A stretch of DNA of 64,000 nt, from contig OZ010792.1 in assembly GCA_963932465.1 (NCBI GenBank), forward strand, positions 282,269,836 to 282,333,835. Reading direction: 5' to 3'. The position numbers and the translations under genes are program-made. A model generated the notes under the pieces. The model ran no database searches. It saw only the letters and a program-made list of their open reading frames with translations, and had not been told where the DNA came from. This DNA comes from Maratus speciosus (lineage: Eukaryota > Arthropoda > Arachnida > Araneae > Salticidae). Shown here piece by piece: positions 31,977 to 44,010 of the stretch (positions are counted from its first letter, which is position 1; every line of letters begins with the position of its first letter).

Positions 31977-32167
31977 CAGGGTTGCCAGGTTGGCCTCCAT
32001 TTTTATTTCGAAATTTCAAATTTATACCGGAAATTTTGAAAGAAGAATATTTACTGAATGTAATCACAAAATTTCTGTCATTAAATAAAGCAAAAAATGC
32101 TATTTTTAATTTCTGGCACACATTCGGATTTTCTGCATAAAAATGGAGGCCAAACTGGTAACCCTTG
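31977..32167. mobile_element. hAT-like MITE, about 190 bp
   Basis: The ends CAGGGTTGCCAGGTTGGCCT and, reversed, CAAGGGTTACCAGTTTGGCC form inverted repeats that extend through CCATTTTTAT. The flanks TCCGTCT are repeated on both sides (31970-31976 and 32168-32174). That is 7 identical bases, close to the 8 bp of hAT. Non-coding. Confidence 0.75.
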
Positions 32168-32429
32168 TCCGTCTACCTCTACAATAAAAACATACACTAT
32201 GCGAGAGACAAAGGCTGTTCGGACAGCGGATCAAAGTATAATTACAGTGTGCTAATTAAGCTGTTTTCTTTAAATGAAATATCTACCACTATTTCGGATT
32301 AATAATGCTCGCCTTAATTGATTTGTTATTAAATTAAGTAAATATCATTATTCTAAAACACATAGTTATTATCTGAATAAAAAAGACACTAAATTGGCAA
32401 TAATGGAGAAGGAATTCGCAAGTTGATCT

Positions 32430-32538
32430 ATGAGTTCACGTCTTAAGCGTGATTTTTTGCCTCTAAGAGCTTAAAATCTACCGTGTATTAAGCGGAATCG
32501 CGCAATAACCATTCTCATATTAACCGGGTCCGACTGTA
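32430..32538. mobile_element. pogo/Tigger-like element end (right)
   Basis: Reversed, the end reads CAGTCGGACCCGGTTAATAT, with CGCGCAATAACC and GTGTATTAAGCGGAATCGC inside. It is related to the left end at 20752-20840 and in the opposite orientation. It is followed by TA. Confidence 0.5.
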
Positions 32539-32654
32539 TAATATCTTCACAAAATAGATGTAAAAAATACAGTAACACAGAACAAACAAGTTTTTGGAAA
32601 ATTGTGATTTGGTTTTTAATTTGGGTACTAATTTACTTGGGTATTTTGGGTACT

Positions 32655-32940
32655 TGGGTTATCTCGTCGACTAAAAATCTATCGCCAAACTATAAGATTA
32701 AATGTCAATAATGGTCAATCGTAAATATCACATTCACTTGTCTTTAAGCAAGTTACACGTGCTTACGTCATCAAGTGATTTTTATTTCGACGTTTTATTT
32801 GTATTTTTATTTATGTTGTACTAATTTATTTGTTCTTTCGTTACTTAAAATAAAAATTATGTCAATTTGTATAATTTGGCGAGTGGTTTGGCGATTTATA
32901 TAATTTGGCGAAATTGGTCGACGGGATAACTAAGTAGTGC
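32655..32940. mobile_element. Short TIR element, GTTATCTCGTCGAC ends
   Basis: GGTTATCTCGTCGACTAAAA at the left pairs with GGTCGACGGGATAACTAAG at the right. Inside, TTTGGCGA and TCGCCAAA motifs recur. Non-coding and about 285 bp long. Related ACGAGATAACCGAA sequence lies at about 3880. Confidence 0.5.
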
Positions 32941-33523
32941 CGTAATTTGTTACCATGAAAGTCTGAAAATTAAAAATTGGCTAATAGAATATTATTTGCT
33001 TGTGTAGTTAAATAAAAAAATACGTTATTAAAATAAAACAAAAATGTTTCAAAAATAGCCATAAATACATAAATAAAAAAAATCACGAAAAAAAATATGT
33101 GAACGAATGCAAATATGATGGTAACTCATAGATCTACGAAATCTTAAATTAATGTATTGAAATTTTCTGGAAATTTTGGCGAAAATAAGAATGAATACAA
33201 ATGATAAGTGATAGAATCAAAGGAAACGCTTAAAAAAATAAAAATAAAAATAAATTATATATAAAATAGCTAAGAGTATAACTTAGTTCACATTTCCGGG
33301 TTGACCTCATCCAGATGCCGATAATCTTTCGTTACAATCAGTCGTTTTATTTTAATTTTCAGAGATTTAATTTTTTCCAATAATGAAGCTACATAAGATT
33401 AACCTTTTTGTCAACCGGTAATCAAGGATGGTAAACAATATACGATTCGTTTCTTTGAGATTCATTAAAGACCATGGATGTAGTAAAAAAACATAAAAAA
33501 CTAAAAACATTTCACTGCTTTTT

Positions 33524-34062
33524 ACCCGACTGCCATGAAGGATTATGTGTTTGACGCGTATCTGGGTATGTGGATTTCTCTATACCCTCGAAACATCCCA
33601 ACGGCTGGATGGATTTTAGAGAATGAGGTCTTTATCAATTCGTCTTAACTTTCCGATGATTATATGGTAGGTTTTGTTTTTATAAATTCAAAATGGCGGC
33701 CGTAAAATACAAAATGGCGGTAGAGACAAAAAAAATTTTACGCACCATATTGAGTGGCGTATCATTGGATAGGTCTTTCAAAATGAAGACGATTTTTCAT
33801 TGACTATTTTACAGTCAGAAGCTCCATTTAAATATTACACAACCTGGAAGTTGTGTAGGTAGGATCTCTAGCTTTACTGCAACTTTAACCTTCACAGACA
33901 TCTATAGGCCTTATCAAAACAGTGTTTATAGATAGGAACTAACAATTAAACACAACTTAAAAGTCATCAATACAAGTAAATAAAAAAATAGATAAGTAAT
34001 ATAAAAATTAGTTTCACATTGATGAGAAATAATGAATTAGTTCGGTTTTTACGCAGTCGGTG
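33524..34062 (+). mobile_element. ACCCGACTG-ended element, copy 1
   Basis: It starts ACCCGACTGCCATGAAGGAT and ends ACGCAGTCGGT. The first 380 bp, including CATCCCAACGGCTGGATGGA, AAAATGGCGGCCGTAAAATA and CAACCTGGAAGTTGTGTA, match copy 2 at 34425 closely. The final segment, TTTCACATTGATGAGAAATA, matches the end of copy 2. Non-coding, in direct orientation. Confidence 0.7.
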
Positions 34063-34424
34063 TTTTTTATATTTTAAATTTAATTTTTACTTGTTGCAAT
34101 CATTTCATGAATCCAAAAACAATGTTTAATTATAAATGTTTTCGATTAAAATATAGACCATGGAGCTCATTAACAATATAGCGATCTGAACGAACGCATT
34201 AAAATTTTCTTTAAAAATCCCAATTTAAGGCAAGCGCAGTATTAAATACAATATTTATAGAATTTTTGTATTCTGGATGTTTTAATTTTTTGTTCACAGT
34301 CATGAATGATTTGAGAAAAAAACTCCATTGTTCTTCCTAAAAATGATATTTTTTCCAGTGGCATCACAGGTGAATGTTTATTGTTGAGATTTGATTTTTC
34401 AATCTTATAACGTGTGTTCTTTTT

Positions 34425-35333
34425 ACCCGACTGAAAAGAAGGGTTATGTGTTTCACGCGTATCTGTGTAAGTGGATTTCTTTATACTCTCGAAACATCCC
34501 AACGGCTGGATGGATTTTAATGAATGAGGTCTCTATCAATTTGTCTTAACGGCCCGATGATTACAGGCTAGGTTTTGTTTTTATAGATCAAAAATAGCGG
34601 CTGTAAAATACAAAATGGCGGTAGAGACGAAAAAAGAAATTTACGTACCCTATTGAGTGGCATATCATTGGATAGGTCTTTCAAAATGAAGACAATGTTT
34701 CATTGACTATTTTACAGTCAGAAGCTCCTTTAAAATATTATACAACCTGGAAGTTGTGTATGTTGGATCTCTAGCTTTACTGCAACTCTAACCATCATAG
34801 ACACCTATAGACCTCATCAAAACAGTATTTATAGATAGGAACTAACAATTAAACACAACTTAAAAGTCATCAATACAAGTAAATAAAAAAAAAATAGGTA
34901 AGTAATATAAACAAGTAATATAAAAAATATTTTAACTCAATTCCTACTTAGGTCAATAAGAGAATTTTTTTTCTCCTATTCTTCTTTCCTCCCGAGTGGC
35001 GCTTAAAATGCCTTGATCAAGAAGAGGGCTCTTTCGGTCTTAAAATACCTTGATCAAGAAGAGGGCTCTCTCGATTATTAAAAATTAATTAATTTAATTT
35101 AATTAACGAATTAATATTTGAAAAAAAACTGGATTAACATCAAGTGTCGTCCACTACAAGTTTTAAAAAATTTATTTGAGCTTGATTGGATGAATAATAA
35201 GTATTTTATTAACGATTGAAAATTTGAACAAGATATATATAGTGAGAGTGTGAGCTAATAGTAGGAATTGACAAAAAAATAGTTTCACATTGATGAGAAA
35301 TAATTAATTAGTTCGCTTTTTACGCAGTCGGGT
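34425..35333 (+). mobile_element. ACCCGACTG-ended element, copy 2
   Basis: It starts ACCCGACTGAAAAGAAGGGT and ends CGCAGTCGGGT, an inverted terminal match. It is about 370 bp longer than copy 1. The extra sequence includes a short tandem of CCTTGATCAAGAAGAGGGCT at about 35012 and 35050. The two copies lie 360 bp apart. Confidence 0.7.
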
Positions 35334-37722
35334 TTTTTGATTTTTTTAATTTAATTGTTTACTATTAGCTAACAAATGTATTAGAAATTGAAGCGTTACA
35401 GTTTTTTTCATTTATAAGAAATTGAAGGTTAAGGATTTTTTTAAATGCAATAAGATAAAATTTATTACTTCATCATTCTTTTTATAATCCAATGCTATAT
35501 CATTCTTTTAAAAAATGCAAACACGTCTTTCTGAATCTTCTAGAATAAAAACGTACCAGATATATATATATTTTTTAATGAGAATAAACAAAACTAGAAG
35601 CCTTTCAAATGGCTCTGTGTAGATAAAACAATCTGGGTAACAGAACTCTATTTCTTTTGACTTGCTTCTTCGAAACCTAACTGTTGGATAATCAATTTCT
35701 GAAACGTTAAAAATTATTCCTAAGCAAAGATTTTGACAAAGAAATTAGAAAACACTAAAAAGCGAGAATTCCGCTTTTCTAGAATTTAGTGTCGAACCCG
35801 AATGAAAAAGAAAAACATAAATATAGATAGTACAAAGCATATTTCAAATTTAAGACTTAAAATATACGCTTTTATTTTATATAAAATGACGTTATTTGTA
35901 TCCAATGAAGAATTCCACATTTACGATCCAGTCTTAAACAACGTCCATAGAAAAGTATATATATATGACGTCAGTATCGCGGAATAATACACAAACCCAG
36001 CAAAAAGCGATGATATCATTCAAGAAACTAGACAAAAAATTCGAGTATCTAGTGATTCATATGTGCCTTCATTTTTTGGTAACATTAATATGGATACTTA
36101 AAATTAAATATAGTTTTTAATAACTCCATGTTTTATCAAAAATCATTCATTTATATTTTTTCAAAATAGCTCTATTTTAATTAAAATTTTCTTTTCAGTT
36201 ATTATGAGAAAGTGGCAACAAAAAGATATAGTAATCTACTATTTTCCAACTATCTTGCCTACAGAAATAGAGCACTTCAGCTGCCATCATTACAGAAATG
36301 CATTAAAAACTACAAAATAATAATAATAATAATAATGTCTCAAAAATAAATTTTTCAAACAAATTGCAGTTAAAAGCACTTTTTCCCTATACGAAGGTGT
36401 AAAAATTGAAAATGTGGCGTTGCTTAGAAGTTTAAAAAATTGCTGTAGAGATTGATTATCAGTATTGAAGCGCACAATGATACATCTGCTTCGTTTTACG
36501 TCTGGCTTATGTAACGTAACGTTATTTTTTAGGGACGTTACTTTAATTATTGCCTGAAAGAATAGCATATCGGGGGGCTAATAAATGTTTCAAAATAATA
36601 TGAGCATATAAATATCAGAATTCTGTTATAACATTTATTATAAGTAGTATTACACAAAATTAATGAAAATAATTATAAATTCATTGAAAAGCAACATAGA
36701 ACAAACACAGTTTTTTGAAAAAAAAAATCGAGTTAGTTTACATTTTGTCAATATGCATGTCTAAAAGTAAAATTTGATTCGACATCTATTTGCAGGTAAT
36801 CATTCTTTCAAACATTAAGATTTTTTTACTGAAAAAGTGTTCAACAAAAAATTGGAAGCATAAACATTTCAAAATAATTTTGAACACGCAAGTATTTGTC
36901 TTTGTATTTTATAAATATGAAATCTCGCTGAATTCTATTATTATAGTTATTATTATTATTACACAAAATAGATGAAAAAATATATATAAATTAGCTGAAA
37001 AGCAACACAGAGAAAATGCATTTTCTTGAAAAATGTGAGTTAGTTTGTATATTGTTAATGAGAAAATCTGAAATTTAAATATTGGGTAAAAGACTTCTTT
37101 TCTTAACCACTCGCGTATGTTTTAGCATCCCAGACATTCTCTTGTTTTAAAAGGAAAAAGGCATTTAATTTATTTTTAACATTCTAAAAAAATAGCCATT
37201 ATGTTAGCTTGTGAAAATTCAAAATTAAGAAAAATTCAGTGCATAAATAAACAAACAGAGTAGTACATACAAATCATCCTCACCCTTCTTCGTCTATCAC
37301 CCCCCCCCCCAAAAAAAAAAAAAAAAAAAATAAATAAATAAATAAATAAAAATAAAATAAAATAAAATAAATAAAAATAAATAAATAAAATAAAATAAAT
37401 AAATAAATAAATAAATAAAAATCAGCTAGTGGATAAATATGTTTTATTTTTATGGAGTTACAAAAAGTATCCTAAAGTATATTCTAATTACCACATACGC
37501 TTGCGTATTCATCACACTTTGTTTTGCCATTTTTATGATACTAAAATTGGAAGCATGGCGAAAAATACCACTACTTCCTTTGTTTATTTCTAACAATTTA
37601 TCTCGGTGAAAAAATATTAACAAATAAAGAAATTACTGTTGTTAAGAAGATTAATAATATTTTAATGAATAATTAACATCGATTTTGAAATGATCAGATA
37701 AGAGCCATATTACGTGCTTGTA
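35334..37722. other. AT-rich region with dispersed repeats and microsatellites
   Basis: No gene was recognised. The second copy of the 17875 repeat lies at 35586-35740 and 36575-36650. Direct repeats of about 105 bp (TTACACAAAAT...GAAAAGCAACA...GAGTTAGTTT) lie at 36650-36755 and 36955-37060. A C/A run and (AAAT)n tract occupies 37300-37425. Confidence 0.5.
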
Positions 37723-38629
37723 GTAGGGTAGACTGGAGCATGTTGGCCCATCTGCGATATTTTTCAAACTATCCGGTAGATAGCGTTACTAGTTCAGCGA
37801 TGATGTCTTATCACATCTTTTTTTTACCAATAACAACGCCAATCAAACGAAAGACATTTCAAATTTTTACTCAGGTAAGTTTTTTTTTTCTTTTTTCCGA
37901 AAAAAAAAAAAAAATTCTAAAAGACCGTTATTCAGAGCTTACTTTCTACCTACTTATTTTTTTAAATATTTGTAAAATATTTTGATACGACGATCAAAAA
38001 ACAAAATGGTGATATGGAGCAAGTTAGCCCATTTAATCAAGAGCATGTTGGCCCGCAGTCCAAGAGTTTGTTTCCTACATTCATAAGCCTATAAAAGTCA
38101 ATAAAATTGCAGATTTATGTGTCTTACTAGGTAGGGTGTTATTGACTAAAAGGCAAATAAGACAAAAGTGAATCCAATGCACCAGATGCAAAAGCTGGGC
38201 ACTCGAATCATGTGTCACTGGGGACAGGAAATTTTATATTTTCATTCATTGTGAGGATGAGAAAGATTTTGATGAAGGCAGTAGTTATGTTGAATAAAGT
38301 ATCATGTCTTATTCTTAGTATATTTTATGTAGCAAATTAAAATTGCATTTGATATTTTATGAGTTTTTCATTTCTGTTAGTAACCTGAAAATCAAATCAA
38401 TTTAGAGGGCTAACCTACTCCGTACGATGGGACAGGTTGGCCCAATGACTTCATGTCTTTCTGAGCTTCATCTAGAGAGTATTAATTAATATTTTTCAAA
38501 TTTTCTCATACGTGGTTAAAGTTGAAGATTGTATAAACTAAAAGAATAAAAAATAAAATAAATCAATAAAATAAAAAAATGAAATATATTGAATAAAAAA
38601 ATGGACCAACAAGCTCCGGTTTACCCTGC
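37723..38629 (+). mobile_element. pogo-like element with transposase remnant
   Basis: The left end AGTAGGGTAGACTGGAGCAT and the reversed right end GCAGGGTAAACCGGAGCTTG form inverted repeats, both continuing into GTTGGYCCAT. The TTGGCCC / GGGCCAA motif recurs inside (38045, 38410, 38450). A transposase C-terminal zinc motif lies at 38145-38297. About 907 bp long, with an internal deletion. Confidence 0.65.
38145..38297 (+). pseudogene. pogo-like transposase C-terminal zinc-motif remnant
   Basis: One frame reads IQCTRCKSWALESCVTGDR, then FYIFIHCEDEKDF and a stop after SSYVE at 38295. This matches the WxxCxxCxxWxHxxC...C tail found after the DDE domain of many pogo/Tigger-type transposases. The first W is a TGA here, the H is L, and the last C pair is reduced. 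The catalytic domain is absent, so the fragment is dead. Confidence 0.6.
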
Positions 38630-39105
38630 ATTTCAGATGTTATAGCACGGACATAATTTTGAATTTTCTAAAAATACTGTTTCCCGTAAATTCTACGTCT
38701 GTTTGATTATATTTCCCACATTTAGAGCAAGAAATGTTCATACACTATAACTTGCTTTGCTTACTTAATATTTTTATTTCAACCATTATCAAATAAGGGC
38801 TCCATTTACGTGAAATTTACTTTGTTAGTTACTATTGTTTACAATTGTTAGTTACTATTTACTATTGCTATTGTTTTTCAGCAAAGCAAACCTAGTCCCG
38901 AACTATCAATGCATATAATAGTAATTCGATTTACAACTCAAAGAATTTACTTGAGATTTTACTTTAAGAAACACTAACATGAAATGAAATGAAACAAAGT
39001 GAAACTTTAGATAGTATATAAAATGAGTGCAGAATAAAAATGCGATTTCCAGAGTTGATATAATAATTATTATCTAATTATTACTAATTGTTAGCAAATT
39101 TTCTA

Positions 39106-40011
39106 CCGTATTCCCCCGCATTAGCCGGCATGCCGAAAAATTCGAGGGAGACCAGATTTTTGAATATTAGTCCCTGGTCTTTCCCGGCATGCCGGAAAAA
39201 GTGAGGATAGTAATTTCAACAAATATCTTAAATCCTTGCTAATAAAAATATTTTAGGGGGCGCGATCAAATATTTAAATCCGTTCCGTTTTCTACACTTC
39301 TAGATGCGGATTTTTGACAGGGTCCTGGGTTAATATTACTTATTTTATATTACTTATTTAATATAAAATTTCAAAAGTGTAATTACAACTATTTCCGAAT
39401 AGTCATTTTAACAAATATCTAAAATTCTTGCTTAAGTCCGCCACACCACTGAATAATATATCTACAGGTAGGTTGTTTAATGGAGTTCAAAAACAGTTAT
39501 AAGAAGAATATAGTTCGCGCCCTGATAGTGGAACATAGAACTAAAAGACTCTTGCAAAATTTTGCAGTGTGTGACGCAGCACGCCTGCTAAACGGTACTG
39601 TAGGCAGGTGTGACACGGTTCGAGTTTCGTTCGGTTCGCGATTCCGTCTTTTTTATGAGATTTTGCAGTACAAATTTCAGGTTCATTTTAGAATATTATT
39701 ATGGGGCCGGGCAATGCCGGGCTGCTCAGGTAGTAAGATAAATTGAATCTAATAATCACATAAATATAAAGGAATATATATAGAGAGAGAGACAGAGAGA
39801 AAAACAAGTATTGATGTTTTTTTAGGAATATATATATACAGAGAGAGACAGAGAGAAAAATAAGTATTGATGTTTTTTTCTTAAAATGAAAAATGTTAGA
39901 AAAACCAAAATAAATCAGCCGCTCGTCCGCCAGTAGCGAAACCTCATATTTTCCGACATGCTGGTGTACCTCACTTTTTTTCGGCATGCCGGCTAATGCG
40001 GGGGAATACGG
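39106..40011. mobile_element. CpG-rich TIR element with TA duplication
   Basis: TA on both sides (39104 and 40012) flanks CCGTATTCCCCCGCATTAGC and its exact reverse complement. The arms extend through CGGCATGCCGAAAAA, and a second CCGGCATGCCGG lies at 39186. Ends and target are of pogo/mariner type. The interior holds a duplicated AT/GA microsatellite (39776-39880) and a possible Helitron-like end, GGCCGGGCAATGCCGGG, near 39703. There is no transposase. Confidence 0.7.
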
Positions 40012-41032
40012 TAATTATTATAAAGCGAGATTATATATATAACTAGACAGGATAAAATATAAACCCTTTTTTAAATCTATAAAATTAAAATTAAAGTTCA
40101 AAATTTAAAATTTAAAATTCCCAGCTACTTTTTCGAACTTTAATGTTTAAAACTAATTTGCCACTCATAACTTTGTTTTCCAACCTAACAATTATTACTT
40201 TCACACTTTTGACTTTGCGTTTCTTGCAAGAGTCTGTGGTTAAGTGGACCGGAGGCTGGACCAAGCCCTGTTGTCGTCACTGAGCTCCAAAGCCAAACAT
40301 CAATGAACAGCTAACTAATAACCAATTAAACGAATATATTCTTTCATGATAGCTGTGCCCTCTGCCGGAAATAAGTAATATTGCCCGTATATATAACGAG
40401 ACAAGCTAAAAAACATGAGCTTTTTTCTGAAATCAATTGTCCTCATATACAATGAAAGAAAAAATATACCGTCTTCATCCAGAATGAATAATTATAATTT
40501 TCTAAATCCTTAAACTAGAAATATAGATTTCAGAGTTATGCGAATAAGATAAACAAATAAACTGAATAGACGAAATGATCGAAATTTTCCAGTCTTTAGT
40601 TTTCTATCATGAATCGTTTGAATTGCGAGAAATCATCACTTGATTTTTAGAATTAATTCATAAACTAGAAATATAGTTACTAAAACTCACTTCTTGTGTT
40701 CGCATTTATTTTCAGAGATTTTTAAATATGTTTGACCACGATAATATGAAAAAAACGCTCTTGAATTTTAATAGGGATAACTAGAACTCTCTAACAAAGG
40801 GAACTAAAGCTTATAAGGATGACATGGAACTTTTTTTTCTGGATACCAGTGGCAGAATTTTTCTTTCATGTTCCGCGACATTCGAGACCAGTTGCGGAAG
40901 ATAGGGCATTAAAAACTACTCTCTTTACCTGGGCCTGACTTATGTGAAAAGAGCAAAGTGTAACTTTAAAAGAATAAATAGTCAGGTCTAATATGAAACT
41001 GAGCCCACTCTTCAAGCCACGACTACAGAAAA
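40012..41032. other. Spacer without recognisable gene
   Basis: No supported ORF. A moderately GC-rich patch at 40225-40310 (TGGTTAAGTGGACCGGAGGC) recalls a tRNA-derived repeat but lacks a clear box B. Confidence 0.35.
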
Positions 41033-41296
41033 TCCACCTCATCGAGTTGGAGGCTGAAATTCCAGAATTAGCTAAAACTCGATACCCACATTAAAACGCA
41101 ATCGGTCTGCCAAATCCGCCATGTTTTCATACCTTTGGGTGCAGGAAAATGCAACGGTAAACCTACAAGTTGACCGCTAAAATCGGGTTTTTAAGTGTTT
41201 TCCACCAAGATATGACTTGGCAGACCAATTGCGTTTTAATATGGGAATCGAGTTTTAGCTAATTCTGGAATTCCAGCCTCCAACTCGATGAGGTGA
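41033..41296. repeat. Inverted repeat, arms about 80 bp
   Basis: The arms 41033-41113 and 41217-41296 pair over CACCTCATCGAGTTGGAGGC, TTCCAGAATTAGCTAAAACT and AACGCAAT. The spacer is about 100 bp. It is probably a small foldback element. Target duplication is unclear. Confidence 0.75.
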
Positions 41297-42104
41297 TTGT
41301 CTCATGCTTTGTATGCCCACTAGAATTTTGCAGACCAGAAAATTTTTTAGCACCAGTATTATCTTATAGAAAATCTCTTCTTAAAAGTCGGCGAAATTCT
41401 GCGTGTTTAAACTAGATTTCTTCTTCTACGAAAATATAATGATAGTTTTCCTGGAGAAATAACGATATCCGTACGAACCATGTGTCTGTGATGCCGGGTC
41501 CCGGTCTAAAACAAGGGCAATATTTGTACTTTAAAATTAGAGTAATTTTTTATATTTGATAAGTAAGGCATTTAAAAAAAAACGGTGCCAACCGAATAAA
41601 ATTTGTGTAAGGGATGCAGTCCCGAAAGAGTTAAAAATCATAGACTCGAACGGGGTTAAAGGCAAAATAAATAAATATCAATTAAAACCATGTTTTAGAA
41701 AATCCAATAATATTGAGAAAAATTCATTTAAAAATTAAAATTTTCAATATAAATTTTAAATGGCTAAAGACGTAACCATAATCAATAAGAAATCAATGAA
41801 TGAAAAATGAGATCAATGAAACCAATCAATGAAAATGAGATTCGATAACGGTAACAATGATGTGTGTGTCTTGCCTTTGAGTAGCGTCCAGTTTCTGCAA
41901 TTTCTGCGTTTGTGCTGATTGTCTATTCTTTCAACAGAGGGATTTCTTGCTTTCGTCACTTTCGTGAATTAAAGACAGTCTTGCATTAGTTTCATAACAA
42001 ACTACTCATGCAAATGGGTGGTGGTCTACCTTGCAGGAGATTCGCTGCGAATTTGTCAAGTCAAATTTGTCACGGCAATATAATACCAGAAAAAAATCAA
42101 ACTT

Positions 42105-42475
42105 TCTGCTAATGTGCATGCTATCTGGATTTAAACTGTTTCAATTCTGAGCCTGAAAAATCGTTAGTTTCGTTTTCGATTTATAGCTGCATTTTCAGCG
42201 CTAAGTTTGTTTTAACAACTCATAATGAATTTTCCGGAATTCGGAACTTACCTAAATCGTTTTATCGTGCTCTAATCAGGGTAAGAGACACGTTTCGTGA
42301 ATTCGATTTATAGCAAGCAGCATTTTCAGTGCTGAGTTTGTTTTGACCTGTTCAAACCAATTTTCCAAAATTCAAGATCTATCTGGATCAGTTTTTCCTG
42401 CTCGAATTAGTATAGGAGGCAAGTTTCATGAAAACCAGTACAGCCGTTTTCGAGATCGCCGGAATCCCCAAAATT
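42105..42475 (+). repeat. Tandem repeat, about 130 bp period
   Basis: About two and a half units share GCATTTTCAGYGCTRAGTTT, AATTTTCC and a CGATTTATAG block, ending with AGCCGTTTTCGAGATCGCCG. It has the style of Helentron-like core repeats. The 900 bp that follow are very AT-rich with nothing recognised. Confidence 0.6.
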
Positions 42476-43377
42476 GCATGATGCTCTTAGAAGATATGTT
42501 TTAAAAGTTATTGGAATATTTTTAAAAATAATAATAATAAAACCAATTATATCAATGTATATAAAAAATTTTGAAACTATAAAAAAAAACAAAAAAAAAC
42601 AATATATTTAATTGTGCAAAGTAATACTAATTTTAAATAAATATAATTCATATGAATTTAACTATTATTTTCTTTTCATTCTAGAAGTATAAACAGAAAA
42701 AATATATAATAAATAAATAAATAAGATAATATGCATAATAAAATTTAATGTTAATTAAGCTACATATTAAAATATAGAATTTCTTTTCAGAAATATTGAT
42801 AATAATTATTTGATTTAATAATGAAAGAAAAAAATATTATTTTAAATTATCATAATTTTAACATAATGTAATAAGGCTGATCGAAGGGTTTTAATTGAAT
42901 AAGAAATGAACACATGTAGATTTCAATTTTATTATCTATTATAATAATTGGATGAAAAATTAAGTTTAATTAAATAAAAAAAAAATAATGACAATTAATC
43001 ACGTAAAATGATTACTTTATGAATAACATTTGTATTATTTTTTTAAATGTAAAGCATTCTTTTATAAGAAGTAAAACAGTTAATAATTTTTATTCTTTTA
43101 ACTGAATTAAAAGCAGGCGTTTCCGTATTAGGTTGCAGAAAAAATAATTCCAGTTTTTGTTATTTTAAATTTTAATCCTTATTTTGGTTTAAACTTGTGT
43201 TTAACTAATTCAATTAATATATCAGTTTGAACAACAAAAATTTTTCTACTTATGCTATGTTTATGTCTAGGTTTTGTTTTCGCTGTTTATTCTTATTTAG
43301 TTTAGAGCGAGACAGTAATGACGATAAGAAAGTAAATTCAAGCTGCTTTGTCTTTTCTTTTTTCAGGTGAAGGTGGT

Positions 43378-44010
43378 ATTTAAAGCATCAGAAACTGCGT
43401 GTGACATCAAACAGGCATTTTATAAGGGAACATACAACTCAACTTTGGTTCTGAAAATATCGTTAGGAGATGACAACCTCAGAAGATGAGAAGGGTCGTG
43501 GCGTATTCTTGTGGCTGAAAACGACCAATCAAGGGTCGTTCTTAAAAGCAGACAGACGCAAAAAACTCTGGAGTTTACAGGCCATTGGCCATTCAGCATT
43601 TGTATAGATATTTGGACCAAGTGGAAAAGTAAAAAAAAGCTCCACAAATAGATGTATCACAAGTTCAACGCTGAACAAATGCCAACTTTAACATAAAAAT
43701 AAAATAAAATGAAACTACATTTGTCAATACGAAGGTTGTTGTGTGTGCTTCTTTTTCGTAACGAAGATAATCCGTTTCTTGATCGCATTATGACACGTGA
43801 CAACAAATGGCTTCCATGAGACAAACGATGGCTTTCCTTGCAATGATTAGTAAAATTGAAGCACTAAAACTCTTCCTCAAATCAAAGCATATCAAAATAA
43901 AGTCAAGGTTACTGTTTGGTGGTCTGCAAATGAAATGATTCACTAGAAAATTTTAAACACTGGCCAAATCATAACGTCACAGAAGTGATGCTAGGAAATT
44001 GGTTTTTGAA
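43378..44010 (+). pseudogene. Dead mariner transposase
   Basis: Shifting between frames recovers mariner transposase blocks in order: a decayed WF.KYR...TSEDEKGRG helix-turn-helix region (about 43440-43500), KKLHK.MYHKFNAEQM (43632-43680), NEDNPFLDRIMTRDNKWLP around the first catalytic D (about 43763-43818), and KVKVTVWWSANEMIH (about 43905-43945). Mariner transposase cuts and pastes DNA at TA sites using three acidic residues. Here ETW/EKW-type DE is RDNKW, and there are several stops and at least three frameshifts. The terminal repeats were not identified. The blocks resemble the Mos1/SETMAR-type branch more than the element at 59038. Confidence 0.8.

Noticed and set aside
20752..32538. One 11.8 kb pogo element enclosing the LTR element
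   Set aside because: The two end sequences are related and inverted but diverged, and many unrelated elements lie between them. There is no transposase to join them, so they are kept as separate ends.
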